Below, piece by piece: positions 56,477 through 63,863 of a DNA stretch of 64,000 nt. Origin of the DNA: Enterococcus sp. Lineage in GTDB: Bacteria; Bacillota; Bacilli; Lactobacillales; Enterococcaceae. The stretch covers positions 41,459-105,458 of the forward strand of contig NZ_JALAHI010000116.1 of the NCBI RefSeq assembly GCF_022711995.1, given 5' to 3'. The notes below the pieces were generated by a model. The model saw only the letters and a list, made by a program, of their open reading frames with translations. It searched no databases and was not told the DNA's origin. The first letter of the stretch is position 1. Every line of letters begins with the position of its first letter. Position numbers and translations under genes: made by a program.

Positions 56477-57363
56477 AAGAATTGATCCGAGTTGAAGCAG
56501 CCAGTAAAACTTTCCGCAGTAAAAATTGGCGTGGGGTAGTGACAGAAGTTCAAGCGGTAGATAATGTCAGCTTAACGATTCATCAAGGTGAGACGCTAGG
56601 TCTTGTGGGGGAATCAGGTAGCGGGAAAACGACATTGGGTCGAAGTATTTTAAATCTTGAAACATTGTCTTCCGGTAAAGTTTTCTTTGAAGGACAAGAA
56701 TTGGCTCATTTGTCAGCAGAGGAACAAAAAGACCGTTATCAGCAGATGCAAGTGATTTTTCAAGATCCTTATTCGGCATTGAACCCCCGGATGACGGCAC
56801 TGGAATTAGTGATGGAACCATTGCTGAAAGAAACGAAAGATGCCGCACGAGCGAAAGCAAAAGAAATCCTGGCCATTGTCGGAATCAAAGGGGAAGATAT
56901 CCATAAACTTCCTCGAAACTTCAGTGGCGGCCAACGTCAACGGATTGGGATTGCTCGAGCAGTGGTCAATCGACCAGCCTTTGTCTTGTGCGATGAACCC
57001 ACATCGGCATTAGATGTCTCGATTCAAGCCCAGATCATTCAATTGCTTTTGCAACTGCAGCAAGAATTTTCTTTGTCTTACTTGTTCATCTCCCACGATT
57101 TGTCTGTCATCCGCCATATCAGCGACCGGACAGCTGTGATGTATCAAGGGAAACTGGTTGAATTAGCGCCGACAGAACGGCTTTTTGAGAGCCCACAGCA
57201 TCCTTATACCAAGAAACTGTTAGCGGCAGCCCCTATTGCTGATCCCATTCAAGCACGAGCTGCGATGGCTAAAAAGAATATTCAAGAAACGATCACATTA
57301 AGTCCGATCTTTGACTGGGTAGAAGTCGAAGAAGGACATTTCGTAAGGAGAGAGAAACAATGA
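56473..57363 (+). CDS. Peptide ABC ATPase 2 (OppF-like)
   Basis: This 296-residue partner ATPase shows Walker A GESGSGKTTLG, Q-loop IFQDPYSALNPR, signature FSGGQRQRIGIARA, Walker B FVLCDEPTSALDVS and H-loop ISHDLSV. The C-terminal oligopeptide-transporter extension (QHPYTKKLLAAAPIADP) is present. It overlaps both neighbours by 4 bases. It completes the oppBCDF set; all five Opp subunits are in one direction. Confidence 0.93.
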   Translation: MKELIRVEAASKTFRSKNWRGVVTEVQAVDNVSLTIHQGETLGLVGESGSGKTTLGRSILNLETLSSGKVFFEGQELAHLSAEEQKDRYQQMQVIFQDPYSALNPRMTALELVMEPLLKETKDAARAKAKEILAIVGIKGEDIHKLPRNFSGGQRQRIGIARAVVNRPAFVLCDEPTSALDVSIQAQIIQLLLQLQQEFSLSYLFISHDLSVIRHISDRTAVMYQGKLVELAPTERLFESPQHPYTKKLLAAAPIADPIQARAAMAKKNIQETITLSPIFDWVEVEEGHFVRREKQ

Positions 57364-57752
57364 CTGTTGAAACATTAACATTGATCCAAGGAAAAGATAA
57401 ATTTGAATTACCACAACAAAATGGGAACTGGGTCTTAGCTAGAGAACTAGGCTATTCACCGGTGCAAATGCTCGTCACTGCAGCAGGAGCATGTGGTGGG
57501 TATGTTTATACTTCCGTTTTGGAAAATTCTCACGTACCAGCTGAAATTGAAAAAATCGAAGTCAGCTATACCAGAGATAAAGAGAAGAAAGCAGAACCGA
57601 TTTCTTCGATCCAAATCGCATTTTACGCTCGAATCGCTGAAGAATATCAAGAAAAAGCCATTCGTTGTCTCAAACTGGTTTCACCAAATTGCCCAGTGAT
57701 CCAATCTTTGGATCCAACGATCACGGTAGAAGAAACCGTTCATTTTATTTAA
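57360..57752 (+). CDS. OsmC/Ohr-family protein
   Basis: This 130-residue protein is of the OsmC/Ohr fold. Redox cysteines are in AGACGGYVYTSVL and LVSPNCPVIQSL, the spacing used by the peroxide-reducing members. It starts inside the end of the OppF-like gene (ATGA-type overlap), so it is translated with the peptide importer, which is unusual. It may reduce organic hydroperoxides, or act on a sulfur compound linked to the methionine genes upstream; the first is the family's known role and the second is inference. Confidence 0.85.
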   Translation: MTVETLTLIQGKDKFELPQQNGNWVLARELGYSPVQMLVTAAGACGGYVYTSVLENSHVPAEIEKIEVSYTRDKEKKAEPISSIQIAFYARIAEEYQEKAIRCLKLVSPNCPVIQSLDPTITVEETVHFI

Positions 57753-57771
57753 GCGGGAATCATTTCAAATG

Positions 57772-57814
57772 AAAAAAGCAGCTAGGACAAAAGCTTGTCA
57801 CAGCTGCTTTTTTA
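57772..57814 (+). terminator. Terminator of the peptide-importer operon
   Basis: AAAAAAGCAGCT (57772-57783) pairs perfectly with AGCTGCTTTTTT (57802-57813). Confidence 0.92.
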
Positions 57815-57891
57815 ATGCAAAGGGTTAGCGTCAGTTTCTGCGATGTTAGGCTGCAATGGCTTGCATCTGCCCATGTTTGTTGCAATTTTTT

Positions 57892-58548
57892 TTAAAAAAT
57901 AATGTTTTCGCGAATCAAGCCAATATCTAAAACCAATAGTTTTCGATCTTGGGTTTTGATGGCGCCGCTTTCTCGTAAACGCTGCATCATCCGATTGACA
58001 CTACTTGCTGAAGTGATGCCACAAAAGCGGGAGATTTCCTCATTGGTGACCTCAAAATCAATCAGCGTGCCTTCGTCTGTCGGGACACCAAAAGTTTCAT
58101 ATAGTTCATTCAGTTGCGTACAAACTGCCCCGAATTTGCCATTCATCAGCATTTGCTGCATTTTCTTCATGGAGTACATCAAGTTTTTACGGTAGTATTC
58201 TTTGACATAATCTTGTAGCGCTCGATTTTGATTGACATCTGTCCAAAATTGATCCCGGACGATTTTATACAATTCAGCTTCCTCTGATTCCACGCGTACA
58301 TTAAAGGGCGCTTCCACTTCTTGAGAAGATTCATCTTTAAAAAGAGAAACAATATCGAAATCATTCATATAGCGTAAGTTGAATTCTCGACCTTCGCGGG
58401 TAACAACACTCGTTTTGATGATCCCTTTCTTCAAAATATACACATAACGATCAGGGATTCCTTCATACGTCAAATAACTCCTTTTTTTGCGTATGACGAC
58501 TGGAATGTTATTTTCTTCCAAATATTCCATTAAAAGTTGTCTTACCAA
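57892..58548 (-). CDS. Crp/Fnr-family transcriptional regulator
   Basis: This 218-residue protein has an N-terminal cyclic-nucleotide-binding-like beta barrel (residues 15-105, YILKKGIIKTSVVTREGRE), a dimerisation helix, and a C-terminal winged helix with ISRFCGITSASSVNRMMQRL. No Fnr-type N-terminal cysteine cluster is visible. The group resembles PrfA/Ers-like regulators of Gram-positives, whose ligand is often unknown. Start: TTG at 58548, with GGAG eight bases upstream, is preferred over ATG at 58584, which has no ribosome site. It is divergent from an MFS gene, with a perfect palindrome between them. Confidence 0.85.
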   Translation of the reverse strand: MVRQLLMEYLEENNIPVVIRKKRSYLTYEGIPDRYVYILKKGIIKTSVVTREGREFNLRYMNDFDIVSLFKDESSQEVEAPFNVRVESEEAELYKIVRDQFWTDVNQNRALQDYVKEYYRKNLMYSMKKMQQMLMNGKFGAVCTQLNELYETFGVPTDEGTLIDFEVTNEEISRFCGITSASSVNRMMQRLRESGAIKTQDRKLLVLDIGLIRENIIF

Positions 58549-58699
58549 ACAAAGCACTCCTCTTGTTCCTATAGTCCTTTTCATTCCGTTTCATTGTTAC
58601 CTGCATTGAAACATTCCTATTTCATTAAAGAACATTTCGATACAAAAAGCAATAACAAATGTCAATGTTTTATGTTTTTGCTTTTTTTCAGCAACAAAA

Positions 58700-58759
58700 G
58701 CGAATTCGCGGTTGTTAAATTTCGGGTATAGTTAGACCTGTCATCTGAAACAGATGACA
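58700..58759. promoter_or_regulatory. Promoter and palindromes upstream of the MFS gene
   Basis: TATAGT at 58727-58732 is a likely -10 box. The 10-bp palindrome GCGAATTCGC (58700-58709) lies at the -35 position. TGTCATCTG-AAA-CAGATGACA (58739-58759), with perfect 9-bp arms, lies at the transcript start. Either could bind the divergent Crp/Fnr regulator; the second could also fold as an RNA hairpin. Confidence 0.6.
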
Positions 58760-58799
58760 AATGAGCAAAGAAACAATAAAAAAAGGAGCAAAACATAAA

Positions 58800-60026
58800 A
58801 TGTCAGAACATGAGCAACAAACAGAAAAACTATGGAACAAAGGCTTTATTACAATTACATTAATTAATTTTATCGTTTTTCTAGTCTATTACTGTTTTGT
58901 CGTCATCACGGCAAAGTTCGCCACTCAAGAATTAGGGGCTTCCGCAGCACAAGCTGGATTTGCGGCAGGGATCTATATCATCGGAACACTGATCGCCCGC
59001 TTGTATATCGGTAAAGTGTTAGAAATAGTTGGACGTAAAGCAATTCTTCGTTGGGGAATGATATTTTATGTTGTAACAACGGCGGCTTATTTGATCTCAT
59101 CAAATATTATCATTTTAGATAGCGTTCGTTTCTTGAATGGGTTCGCCTACGGTGCAGTGTCTACCGCAGCAAACGCCATCGTCACAGCTTATATCCCATC
59201 TTCAAAACATGGAGAAGGAATCAACTATTACGGATTAAGCACAAGTTTAGCTGCAGCTGTCGGACCATTTATTGGGATGTTGCTGTTACCTTCTTTAGGT
59301 TTTAATTTTATCATTATTTTGGCAACAGTTCTTTCCGTCTTAACAGCGATTGCTTGTTTTGCTTTCCCAGTAAAAAACATCGTCTTGACACCCGAACACA
59401 GAGCAGAACTCAAGAAATGGTCATTCAGCAGTTTTGTTGAGCCAAAAGTATTGTTTATCTCAGGACTGGCCTTTTTGATTGGCTTATCTTATTCCAGTGT
59501 ATTAGGATTCCTTTCAATCTATGCCAGCAACCTTGGTCTTGAAACAGCAGGGGCATTCTTCTTTGTTGTTTATGCATTGTCTGTAACCTTTACTCGTCCT
59601 ATGACAGGTCGCTTATTTGACCGTCGTGGTGCAGATGCCGTTATGTATCCAAGCTTTATCTTTTTGACATTAGGTTTGTTCTTGTTAAGCGTGACAGGTA
59701 ACAGCATCATGCTATTGATTTCCGGCTGTTTTGTCGGTCTTGGCTATGGTACGTTTATGTCAAATGGACAAGCCGTATGTTTGAAAGAAGTGGATTCTCA
59801 TCGAATCGGTGTCGCTCTTTCTACTTATTTCATTGGTCTTGATCTAGGTTTAGGGGTTGGCCCTTACGCATTAGGCAGCTTGAATGGCATGTTTAACTAC
59901 TCTCAAATCTACATCATTTGTGGATTGATCCCAGTGGTTGTCATCGTCTTGTATAAATTCTTTTACAAAACGAAAAAAGTAGTTGAAAATGCTGAAGCTT
60001 CAGAACGTTCGATCGAAGAAGAATAA
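58800..60026 (+). CDS. MFS transporter
   Basis: This 408-residue major-facilitator permease has twelve predicted membrane segments, with the loop 2-3 motif RLYIGKVLEIVGRKAIL and loop 8-9 RPMTGRLFDRRGADAVM. The branch looks like drug/proton antiporter-type exporters (YfkF/YdhP-like), but the substrate is unknown. The start at 58800 follows AAAAGGAGCAAAACATAAA; the in-frame ATG at 58761 lacks a site. It is followed after 21 bases by a 60-aa coiled-coil gene and is likely controlled by the divergent Crp/Fnr protein. Confidence 0.88.
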   Translation: MSEHEQQTEKLWNKGFITITLINFIVFLVYYCFVVITAKFATQELGASAAQAGFAAGIYIIGTLIARLYIGKVLEIVGRKAILRWGMIFYVVTTAAYLISSNIIILDSVRFLNGFAYGAVSTAANAIVTAYIPSSKHGEGINYYGLSTSLAAAVGPFIGMLLLPSLGFNFIIILATVLSVLTAIACFAFPVKNIVLTPEHRAELKKWSFSSFVEPKVLFISGLAFLIGLSYSSVLGFLSIYASNLGLETAGAFFFVVYALSVTFTRPMTGRLFDRRGADAVMYPSFIFLTLGLFLLSVTGNSIMLLISGCFVGLGYGTFMSNGQAVCLKEVDSHRIGVALSTYFIGLDLGLGVGPYALGSLNGMFNYSQIYIICGLIPVVVIVLYKFFYKTKKVVENAEASERSIEEE

Positions 60027-60047
60027 CCAACAAGGAGTATAAAAACA

Positions 60048-60230
60048 ATGGACAGCAATCAATTGATTTTAGAAGCATTAAATAAATTGGTGACAAATAT
60101 TAATGAATTAAATAAAGAAATTCATTCGATGGAAGAAGTCAATCAACGTTTGACCATCGAACAAGTCGAGATCGCCCATGAATTAAAAGCAATCAAAAGT
60201 GTCTTGATCAACGATAATATTATCGGCTGA
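60048..60230 (+). CDS. Small coiled-coil protein (60 aa)
   Basis: The 60-residue protein is almost wholly a predicted amphipathic helix: heptads of Leu, Ile and Val run through ALNKLVTNINELNKEI and beyond, with an acidic/basic mix and no membrane segment. AAGGAGTATAAAAACA precedes the ATG, and a terminator follows, so it is a real gene in the MFS operon. I do not recognise a family. It may oligomerise or bind the transporter. Confidence 0.75.
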   Translation: MDSNQLILEALNKLVTNINELNKEIHSMEEVNQRLTIEQVEIAHELKAIKSVLINDNIIG

Positions 60231-60249
60231 TTCATTCTTCAAAAAGAGG

Positions 60250-60291
60250 CTGTGCACTCACGGAGCAAATCTGTGCTTGCACAGTTTTTTT
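60250..60291 (+). terminator. Terminator of the MFS operon
   Basis: CTGTGCA (60250-60256) pairs with TGCACAG (60278-60284), followed by a run of seven T. Confidence 0.85.
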
Positions 60292-60353
60292 ATCGAAAAG
60301 CAGCGAAAAAACGAACGATTCTCAAAAAAGTTTGATCAGTAGAGTGACGAAAA

Positions 60354-60382
60354 TTGAAGCGGGTTTGGATCTGTGCTATAGT
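60354..60382 (+). promoter_or_regulatory. folT promoter
   Basis: TTGAAG (60354-60359) and TATAGT (60377-60382) are 17 bases apart, with TG one base before the -10 box (extended -10). Confidence 0.7.
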
Positions 60383-60410
60383 TTGTCTGGGTAGAAATAC
60401 CTAAATAAAT

Positions 60411-60505
60411 CAGAGTAGGAAATAAAGCGTTAAGTGCCGAAAGGATGGGATGTTGCCTTTTGGACGAAGAACGATCTGTTCGCGGTTTTATTTTCGCATT
60501 CGCTG
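60411..60505 (+). promoter_or_regulatory. Tetrahydrofolate (THF) riboswitch
   Basis: The conserved THF-aptamer blocks are all present: AGAGTAGGA (60412-60420), GCGTTAAGTG (60427-60436), GGATGGGATGTTG (60443-60455) and, at the 3' end, GCGGTTTTATTTTCGCATTC (60482-60501). The leader lies about 40 bases upstream of folT. A GCTGC/GCAGC stem between aptamer and ribosome site may be the switch to translation control. Confidence 0.9.
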
Positions 60506-60542
60506 CATGAATTTGTAGCAGCTCTAAAAGGAGATGCTCGTT

Positions 60543-61064
60543 ATGAAAAGAAAAGTCGACGCACATATGATCGCGGTCATGGGGCTTTTGATTGCCCTGA
60601 TGGTGGTCTTGTCGCAAATTTTGGGTTTTGAAACCGCCTATTTGAAACTCACTTTCACTTTTGTTCCTGAATTGATCATGGGAATGCTTTTTGGGCCATT
60701 CTGGACTGCTGTAGGGGCTTCGGTCGCCGATATAGCAGGAATGATCCTTTTCCCTAAATCCGCCTTCTTCTTCGGATTTACGATCAATGCGTTTATCGGG
60801 GGATTGATCTACGGCTACTTTTTCTATCGAAAAGAAGTCACTTGGAAACGGGCAGTGACGGTTGTTTTGCTGAATACCGTTTTGATCACATTGATTTTGA
60901 CTCCGATTTGGTTGGCGATGATGTTGAATATCCCGTTGACAAGTTGGGCGATCTGGTCTGTTCGCTTAATGAAGGCGGCAATTATGTTCCCAATCCAAAC
61001 AGTGTTGATCTACGTTGTTGGCCGTGCGGTACCTTATAAACGATTGACACGACGTTTCAGCTAA
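60543..61064 (+). CDS. folT: ECF folate transporter S component FolT
   Basis: This 173-residue membrane protein has six hydrophobic segments and is of the ECF S-component family. N-terminal helix HMIAVMGLLIALMVVLSQI shows the Ala-x-x-x-Ala-like face for EcfT. Folate specificity follows from the THF riboswitch in its leader, as in other Firmicute folT genes. The start at 60543 is nine bases after AAAGGAG; the ATG at 60534 touches the ribosome site. A terminator follows at 61094-61135. It depends on EcfA1, EcfA2 and EcfT encoded elsewhere. Confidence 0.9.
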   Translation: MKRKVDAHMIAVMGLLIALMVVLSQILGFETAYLKLTFTFVPELIMGMLFGPFWTAVGASVADIAGMILFPKSAFFFGFTINAFIGGLIYGYFFYRKEVTWKRAVTVVLLNTVLITLILTPIWLAMMLNIPLTSWAIWSVRLMKAAIMFPIQTVLIYVVGRAVPYKRLTRRFS

Positions 61065-61093
61065 ACACTAAGAAATTAAGACAAACATCCATT

Positions 61094-61135
61094 AAAGCGA
61101 CAGGAACCTGCAAGTGAGTCCTGTTCGCTTTTTTT
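61094..61135 (+). terminator. Terminator of folT
   Basis: AAAGCGACAGGA (61094-61105) pairs with TCCTGTTCGCTTT (61119-61131) with one bulged base, followed by T. Confidence 0.88.
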
Positions 61136-61186
61136 CTGTTAAAGAGCGTGCTAAACTAATCAAAAACAGGGAGCAAGGAGAAACAT

Positions 61187-62374
61187 ATGAATAAAAAAGG
61201 AATCTTTATGGGTGGGTTCATTCTGCTCCTATTGCTTATTATAGGAGGAATGAAGTGGCTGATGAATCAACAGACAAATCAAGAAGAGCCAGCGGCATCT
61301 GTCCAAACGTCTTCATCGACAAGCAGTGCCTCAAGTAGTAGTGAAAGTACAGCGAGTGTGGAGGAAGAACCAACGATCGCTGATCAGATGGCCCACATGA
61401 GTTTGGAAGAAAAAGTTGGACAATTATTTTTTGTTCGGGTACCTGAAATCAATCAACTGGAGGATATCCGCGACTATCATTTAGGTGGTTACCTGTTATT
61501 TGGTCGAGATACCGAAAACGAAACAGCAGAGTCATTGAAACAAAAGATTCGAGACTACCAGAAAGCTAGTACCATCCCTCTCTTGATCGGAATGGATGAA
61601 GAAGGAGGAACTGTCACTCGAATCAGTCGCAACCCCGCTTTGGTACCAGCTCCTTTTCTATCTCCTCAGCAGCTTTACCAGCAAGGCGGTTGGCAAGCAG
61701 TTGACGAGGACACCGCTCAAAAGGCCGCGATTTTCCATGATTATGGAATTTCTACTGGATTGTTTCCGGTCGCAGATGTGTCAACAGATCCCCATTCGTT
61801 TATTTATGATCGAACGATTGGCTTAGATGCAGCAGGCACCAGCGAATTTGTTCGCAGAACGGTTGCAGTGTTAAAAGAAAACCAGATCGGTTCAACGTTG
61901 AAACATTTTCCCGGCTATGGCAACAACCGGGATTCGCATGTAGAGATCGTCACGGATGATCGCTCGTTGAAAGAACTGGAAACGAAAGACTTTTTGCCCT
62001 TCGAAGCAGGGATCAAAGCTGGAGCAGATAGTATTTTAGTATCCCATAATATTGTCACCAGTATTGATGCCAGCGTGCCAGCTTCCATCTCAAAACCCGT
62101 CCATGAACTCTTGCGAAATCAACTGAATTTTAAGGGAGTGATCATGACAGACGACATGGATATGGCTGGTTTAGCCGACTTTATTTCACAATCGGAAGCC
62201 GGATTGAAAGCGTTGGAAGCTGGAAATGATTTAGTGATGTCTTCTACGTATCAGCAGCAGATTCCTGTCATCATAGCTGCTATCAAGCAAGGGGACTACT
62301 CAGAAAAAGCCCTTGATGCTTCTGTTAAACGAGTGTTGGAGTGGAAAGCCTCGCTAGGATTAATCAACGAATAA
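61187..62374 (+). CDS. GH3 beta-N-acetylhexosaminidase, membrane-anchored
   Basis: The 395-residue protein has an N-terminal membrane anchor (residues 5-25, no lipobox cysteine), a Ser/Thr-rich linker of about 45 residues, then a GH3 catalytic barrel. Markers are GMDEEGGTVTRISR, KHFPGYGNNRDSH with the histidine acid/base of the NagZ-type group, and MTDDMDMAGL with the nucleophile aspartate. It would remove beta-1,4-GlcNAc from peptidoglycan fragments or glycans at the cell surface. The single GH3 domain without the second domain fits NagZ-like enzymes. The start follows AAGGAGAAACAT. Confidence 0.92.
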   Translation: MNKKGIFMGGFILLLLLIIGGMKWLMNQQTNQEEPAASVQTSSSTSSASSSSESTASVEEEPTIADQMAHMSLEEKVGQLFFVRVPEINQLEDIRDYHLGGYLLFGRDTENETAESLKQKIRDYQKASTIPLLIGMDEEGGTVTRISRNPALVPAPFLSPQQLYQQGGWQAVDEDTAQKAAIFHDYGISTGLFPVADVSTDPHSFIYDRTIGLDAAGTSEFVRRTVAVLKENQIGSTLKHFPGYGNNRDSHVEIVTDDRSLKELETKDFLPFEAGIKAGADSILVSHNIVTSIDASVPASISKPVHELLRNQLNFKGVIMTDDMDMAGLADFISQSEAGLKALEAGNDLVMSSTYQQQIPVIIAAIKQGDYSEKALDASVKRVLEWKASLGLINE

Positions 62375-62441
62375 AAAAAACGATCTGAAGGTCACTGTCT
62401 TGCCGTTGATTGGCAAAGAGGGGCCTTAGATCGTTTTTTTG
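62374..62441. terminator. Bidirectional terminator
   Basis: AAAAAAACGATCT (62374-62386) pairs with AGATCGTTTTTTT (62428-62440), with a further AAGG/CCTT helix inside. It serves GH3 and the convergent Rgg gene. Confidence 0.85.
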
Positions 62442-62447
62442 CAGCGA

Positions 62448-63335
62448 TTATCCAAAGGGTTCTTCGGTAGGTACGATGGCTAAAAGAACACTGGTGGCTA
62501 AGTCGGAGAGTTCATTCGCATAAGCTGATTGACCTAAAAAACGCAAGACTTCAAGGGATCGTGTAATCGTTTGCTTCCCACTATCGATTTCACCGTGAAA
62601 AAGTGCGCTGATCCCCTCAAAATAGCGAATCATCAAACGAATCCGATCATTGTCTAAAGGGATGTTTTTAGTCATATAGAAAAGAATTTGTTCAAGCTGA
62701 TCGATTTGCTTCCGATCAATGAACAGGAAGGCCGCGTTAGTCAATAGCTTTGAATAAATATGATAATTGAGGCTAAGCAAGTTATTATAAAATTCTTGCT
62801 TATTTAATTGTTCGATTTGAAATAAAATGTATTCGTCTGTAAACAGAAACATGAGATTGACGAAAATCGTGATTTCAAATTTGCCCCACGTTTCGATTCG
62901 ATTGAGGTAGTCTTTGATCGATGTCTCAATTCGTTCGATTTCATCAGTAGTATGTATCTGTCCTTTTTTCATCAGAATCAAATAGTATTGGCTATAAAGC
63001 AAATAATAATAAAAGTCTTGTGTCTCTTGATAGAGCCCTTTTGACGCTTCGATCAAACAAGCTAACTGATCGAAATCATGCTGATAATAAGCTGTGTGAA
63101 ATTGTTTGGAAAGCTGCTTCTTTTCATTTAACTGATTGTTCGTCAAATGGTATTCGAATTCCTCAAGAGTGACATTTAAACGATCGAGGTACTTGTAAAG
63201 AGTATCGAAAGCGATCCGATGCCCTTTTTGTTCAAATGAAGCCAGTGTACTGCGTTCAGATATGTCTGCTGCCAGCTTTCTTTGAGAGAAATTCCGTTCT
63301 GTTCGTAATTTTTTAAGCAATTGATTGGCTTCCAA
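62448..63335 (-). CDS. Rgg/PlcR-like (RRNPP) regulator
   Basis: This 295-residue regulator has an N-terminal HTH_3 domain (residues 1-65: RNFSQRKLAADISERSTLASF) and a C-terminal all-helical TPR-like region of about 230 residues, the Rgg/MutR layout. Such proteins bind a small imported peptide and switch a nearby promoter. Start: TTG at 63335, eight bases after TAGGAGG; the upstream GTG (63356) lies inside the palindromic operator and has no ribosome site. It is divergent from a 23-residue peptide gene starting 115 bases away. Autoregulation through the palindromes between them is likely. Confidence 0.85.
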   Translation of the reverse strand: MEANQLLKKLRTERNFSQRKLAADISERSTLASFEQKGHRIAFDTLYKYLDRLNVTLEEFEYHLTNNQLNEKKQLSKQFHTAYYQHDFDQLACLIEASKGLYQETQDFYYYLLYSQYYLILMKKGQIHTTDEIERIETSIKDYLNRIETWGKFEITIFVNLMFLFTDEYILFQIEQLNKQEFYNNLLSLNYHIYSKLLTNAAFLFIDRKQIDQLEQILFYMTKNIPLDNDRIRLMIRYFEGISALFHGEIDSGKQTITRSLEVLRFLGQSAYANELSDLATSVLLAIVPTEEPFG

Positions 63336-63347
63336 AAAAAAACCTCC

Positions 63348-63369
63348 TAGGTGCACCTAAATTTAGGTG
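63348..63369. promoter_or_regulatory. Palindromic operator between the Rgg-like gene and the peptide gene
   Basis: CACCTAAATTTAGGTG (63354-63369) is a perfect 16-bp palindrome. The overlapping TAGGTGCACCTA (63348-63359) is a perfect 12-bp one. Together they hold three alternating copies of the TAGGTG half-site, next to the regulator's ribosome site and upstream of the peptide gene. Confidence 0.75.
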
Positions 63370-63449
63370 GACGAAAAAATAGTCCAAATCAACTATAGTT
63401 ATATTTTCCATTTAAACTAAAGGAAAGTCAATTAAAGGAGGAAAAGAAA

Positions 63450-63521
63450 ATGTTCCAATTTTTTGGATTTCCATGGGAAGTAGTTGAAAATATGATCAAC
63501 ATTTTTTCTTTCTTACGCTAA
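63450..63521 (+). CDS. 23-residue peptide, candidate pheromone of the Rgg-like regulator
   Basis: The ATG at 63450 lies eight bases after AAAGGAGGA. The peptide reads MFQFFGFPWEVV then ENMINIFSFLR, ending at TAA 63519-63521. It is hydrophobic, with an amphipathic C-terminal half (ENMINIFSFLR), and lacks the lysine-rich start of SHP precursors. A TATAGT -10 candidate is at 63394-63399, without a good -35 box, as expected of an activator-dependent promoter. The position, opposite an RRNPP regulator and behind a palindrome, suggests a signalling peptide. Alternatives are a leaderless bacteriocin-like or type I toxin peptide. Confidence 0.7.
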   Translation: MFQFFGFPWEVVENMINIFSFLR

Positions 63522-63560
63522 CACCCCTTTTGTAAAATAGGGTTAGATACTTTTTCATTC
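63522..63560 (+). terminator. Weak hairpin after the peptide gene
   Basis: CCCTTTT pairs with AAAATAGGG (bulged) just after the stop codon, then TACTTTTTC. It would be a weak terminator at best. Confidence 0.4.
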
Positions 63561-63599
63561 ACATATAAATAAGTGGTTTCTAGTAATAATTTACTATTT

Positions 63600-63728
63600 G
63601 CTCCTCCAAAATTGGTGACCTCTCCCCAGAGTCCTGTATATCAGGCTTTCCAGGCTGTCAATTTTAGGAGGAAACAGGAACTTGAACAGAAGAAAACAGA
63701 AAAACAGCGATTTCTGTTTTTTTCTTTT
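63600..63728 (+). ncRNA. Structured non-coding segment ending in a terminator
   Basis: TCCTCCAAAATTG (about 63602-63614) pairs with CAATTTTAGGAGGA (63659-63672), with a CCTG/CAGG hairpin inside. A strong terminator follows: AAAACAGAAA (63693-63702) with TTTCTGTTTT (63711-63720) and a T run. No gene lies in it. It could be the 3' part of the peptide transcript or a separate small RNA. Confidence 0.5.
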
Positions 63729-63863
63729 GCCTCAAAATAAAAAAGCGAGGGTGGCAGACGTGGGCTGTTTCAAGAATTAAGCTGGAATATCCGAAAATGA
63801 TTGCCCGTTTTTGTAACAGTTGGATTTATTTCCAAAGAAAATACATCGTTTGATAGGAAAAGA

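Noticed and set aside
63450..63521. Fst/Ldr-type toxin identity for the 23-residue peptide
   Set aside because: The sequence does not resemble Fst, and the neighbouring RRNPP regulator favours a signalling role. It is kept only as an alternative.
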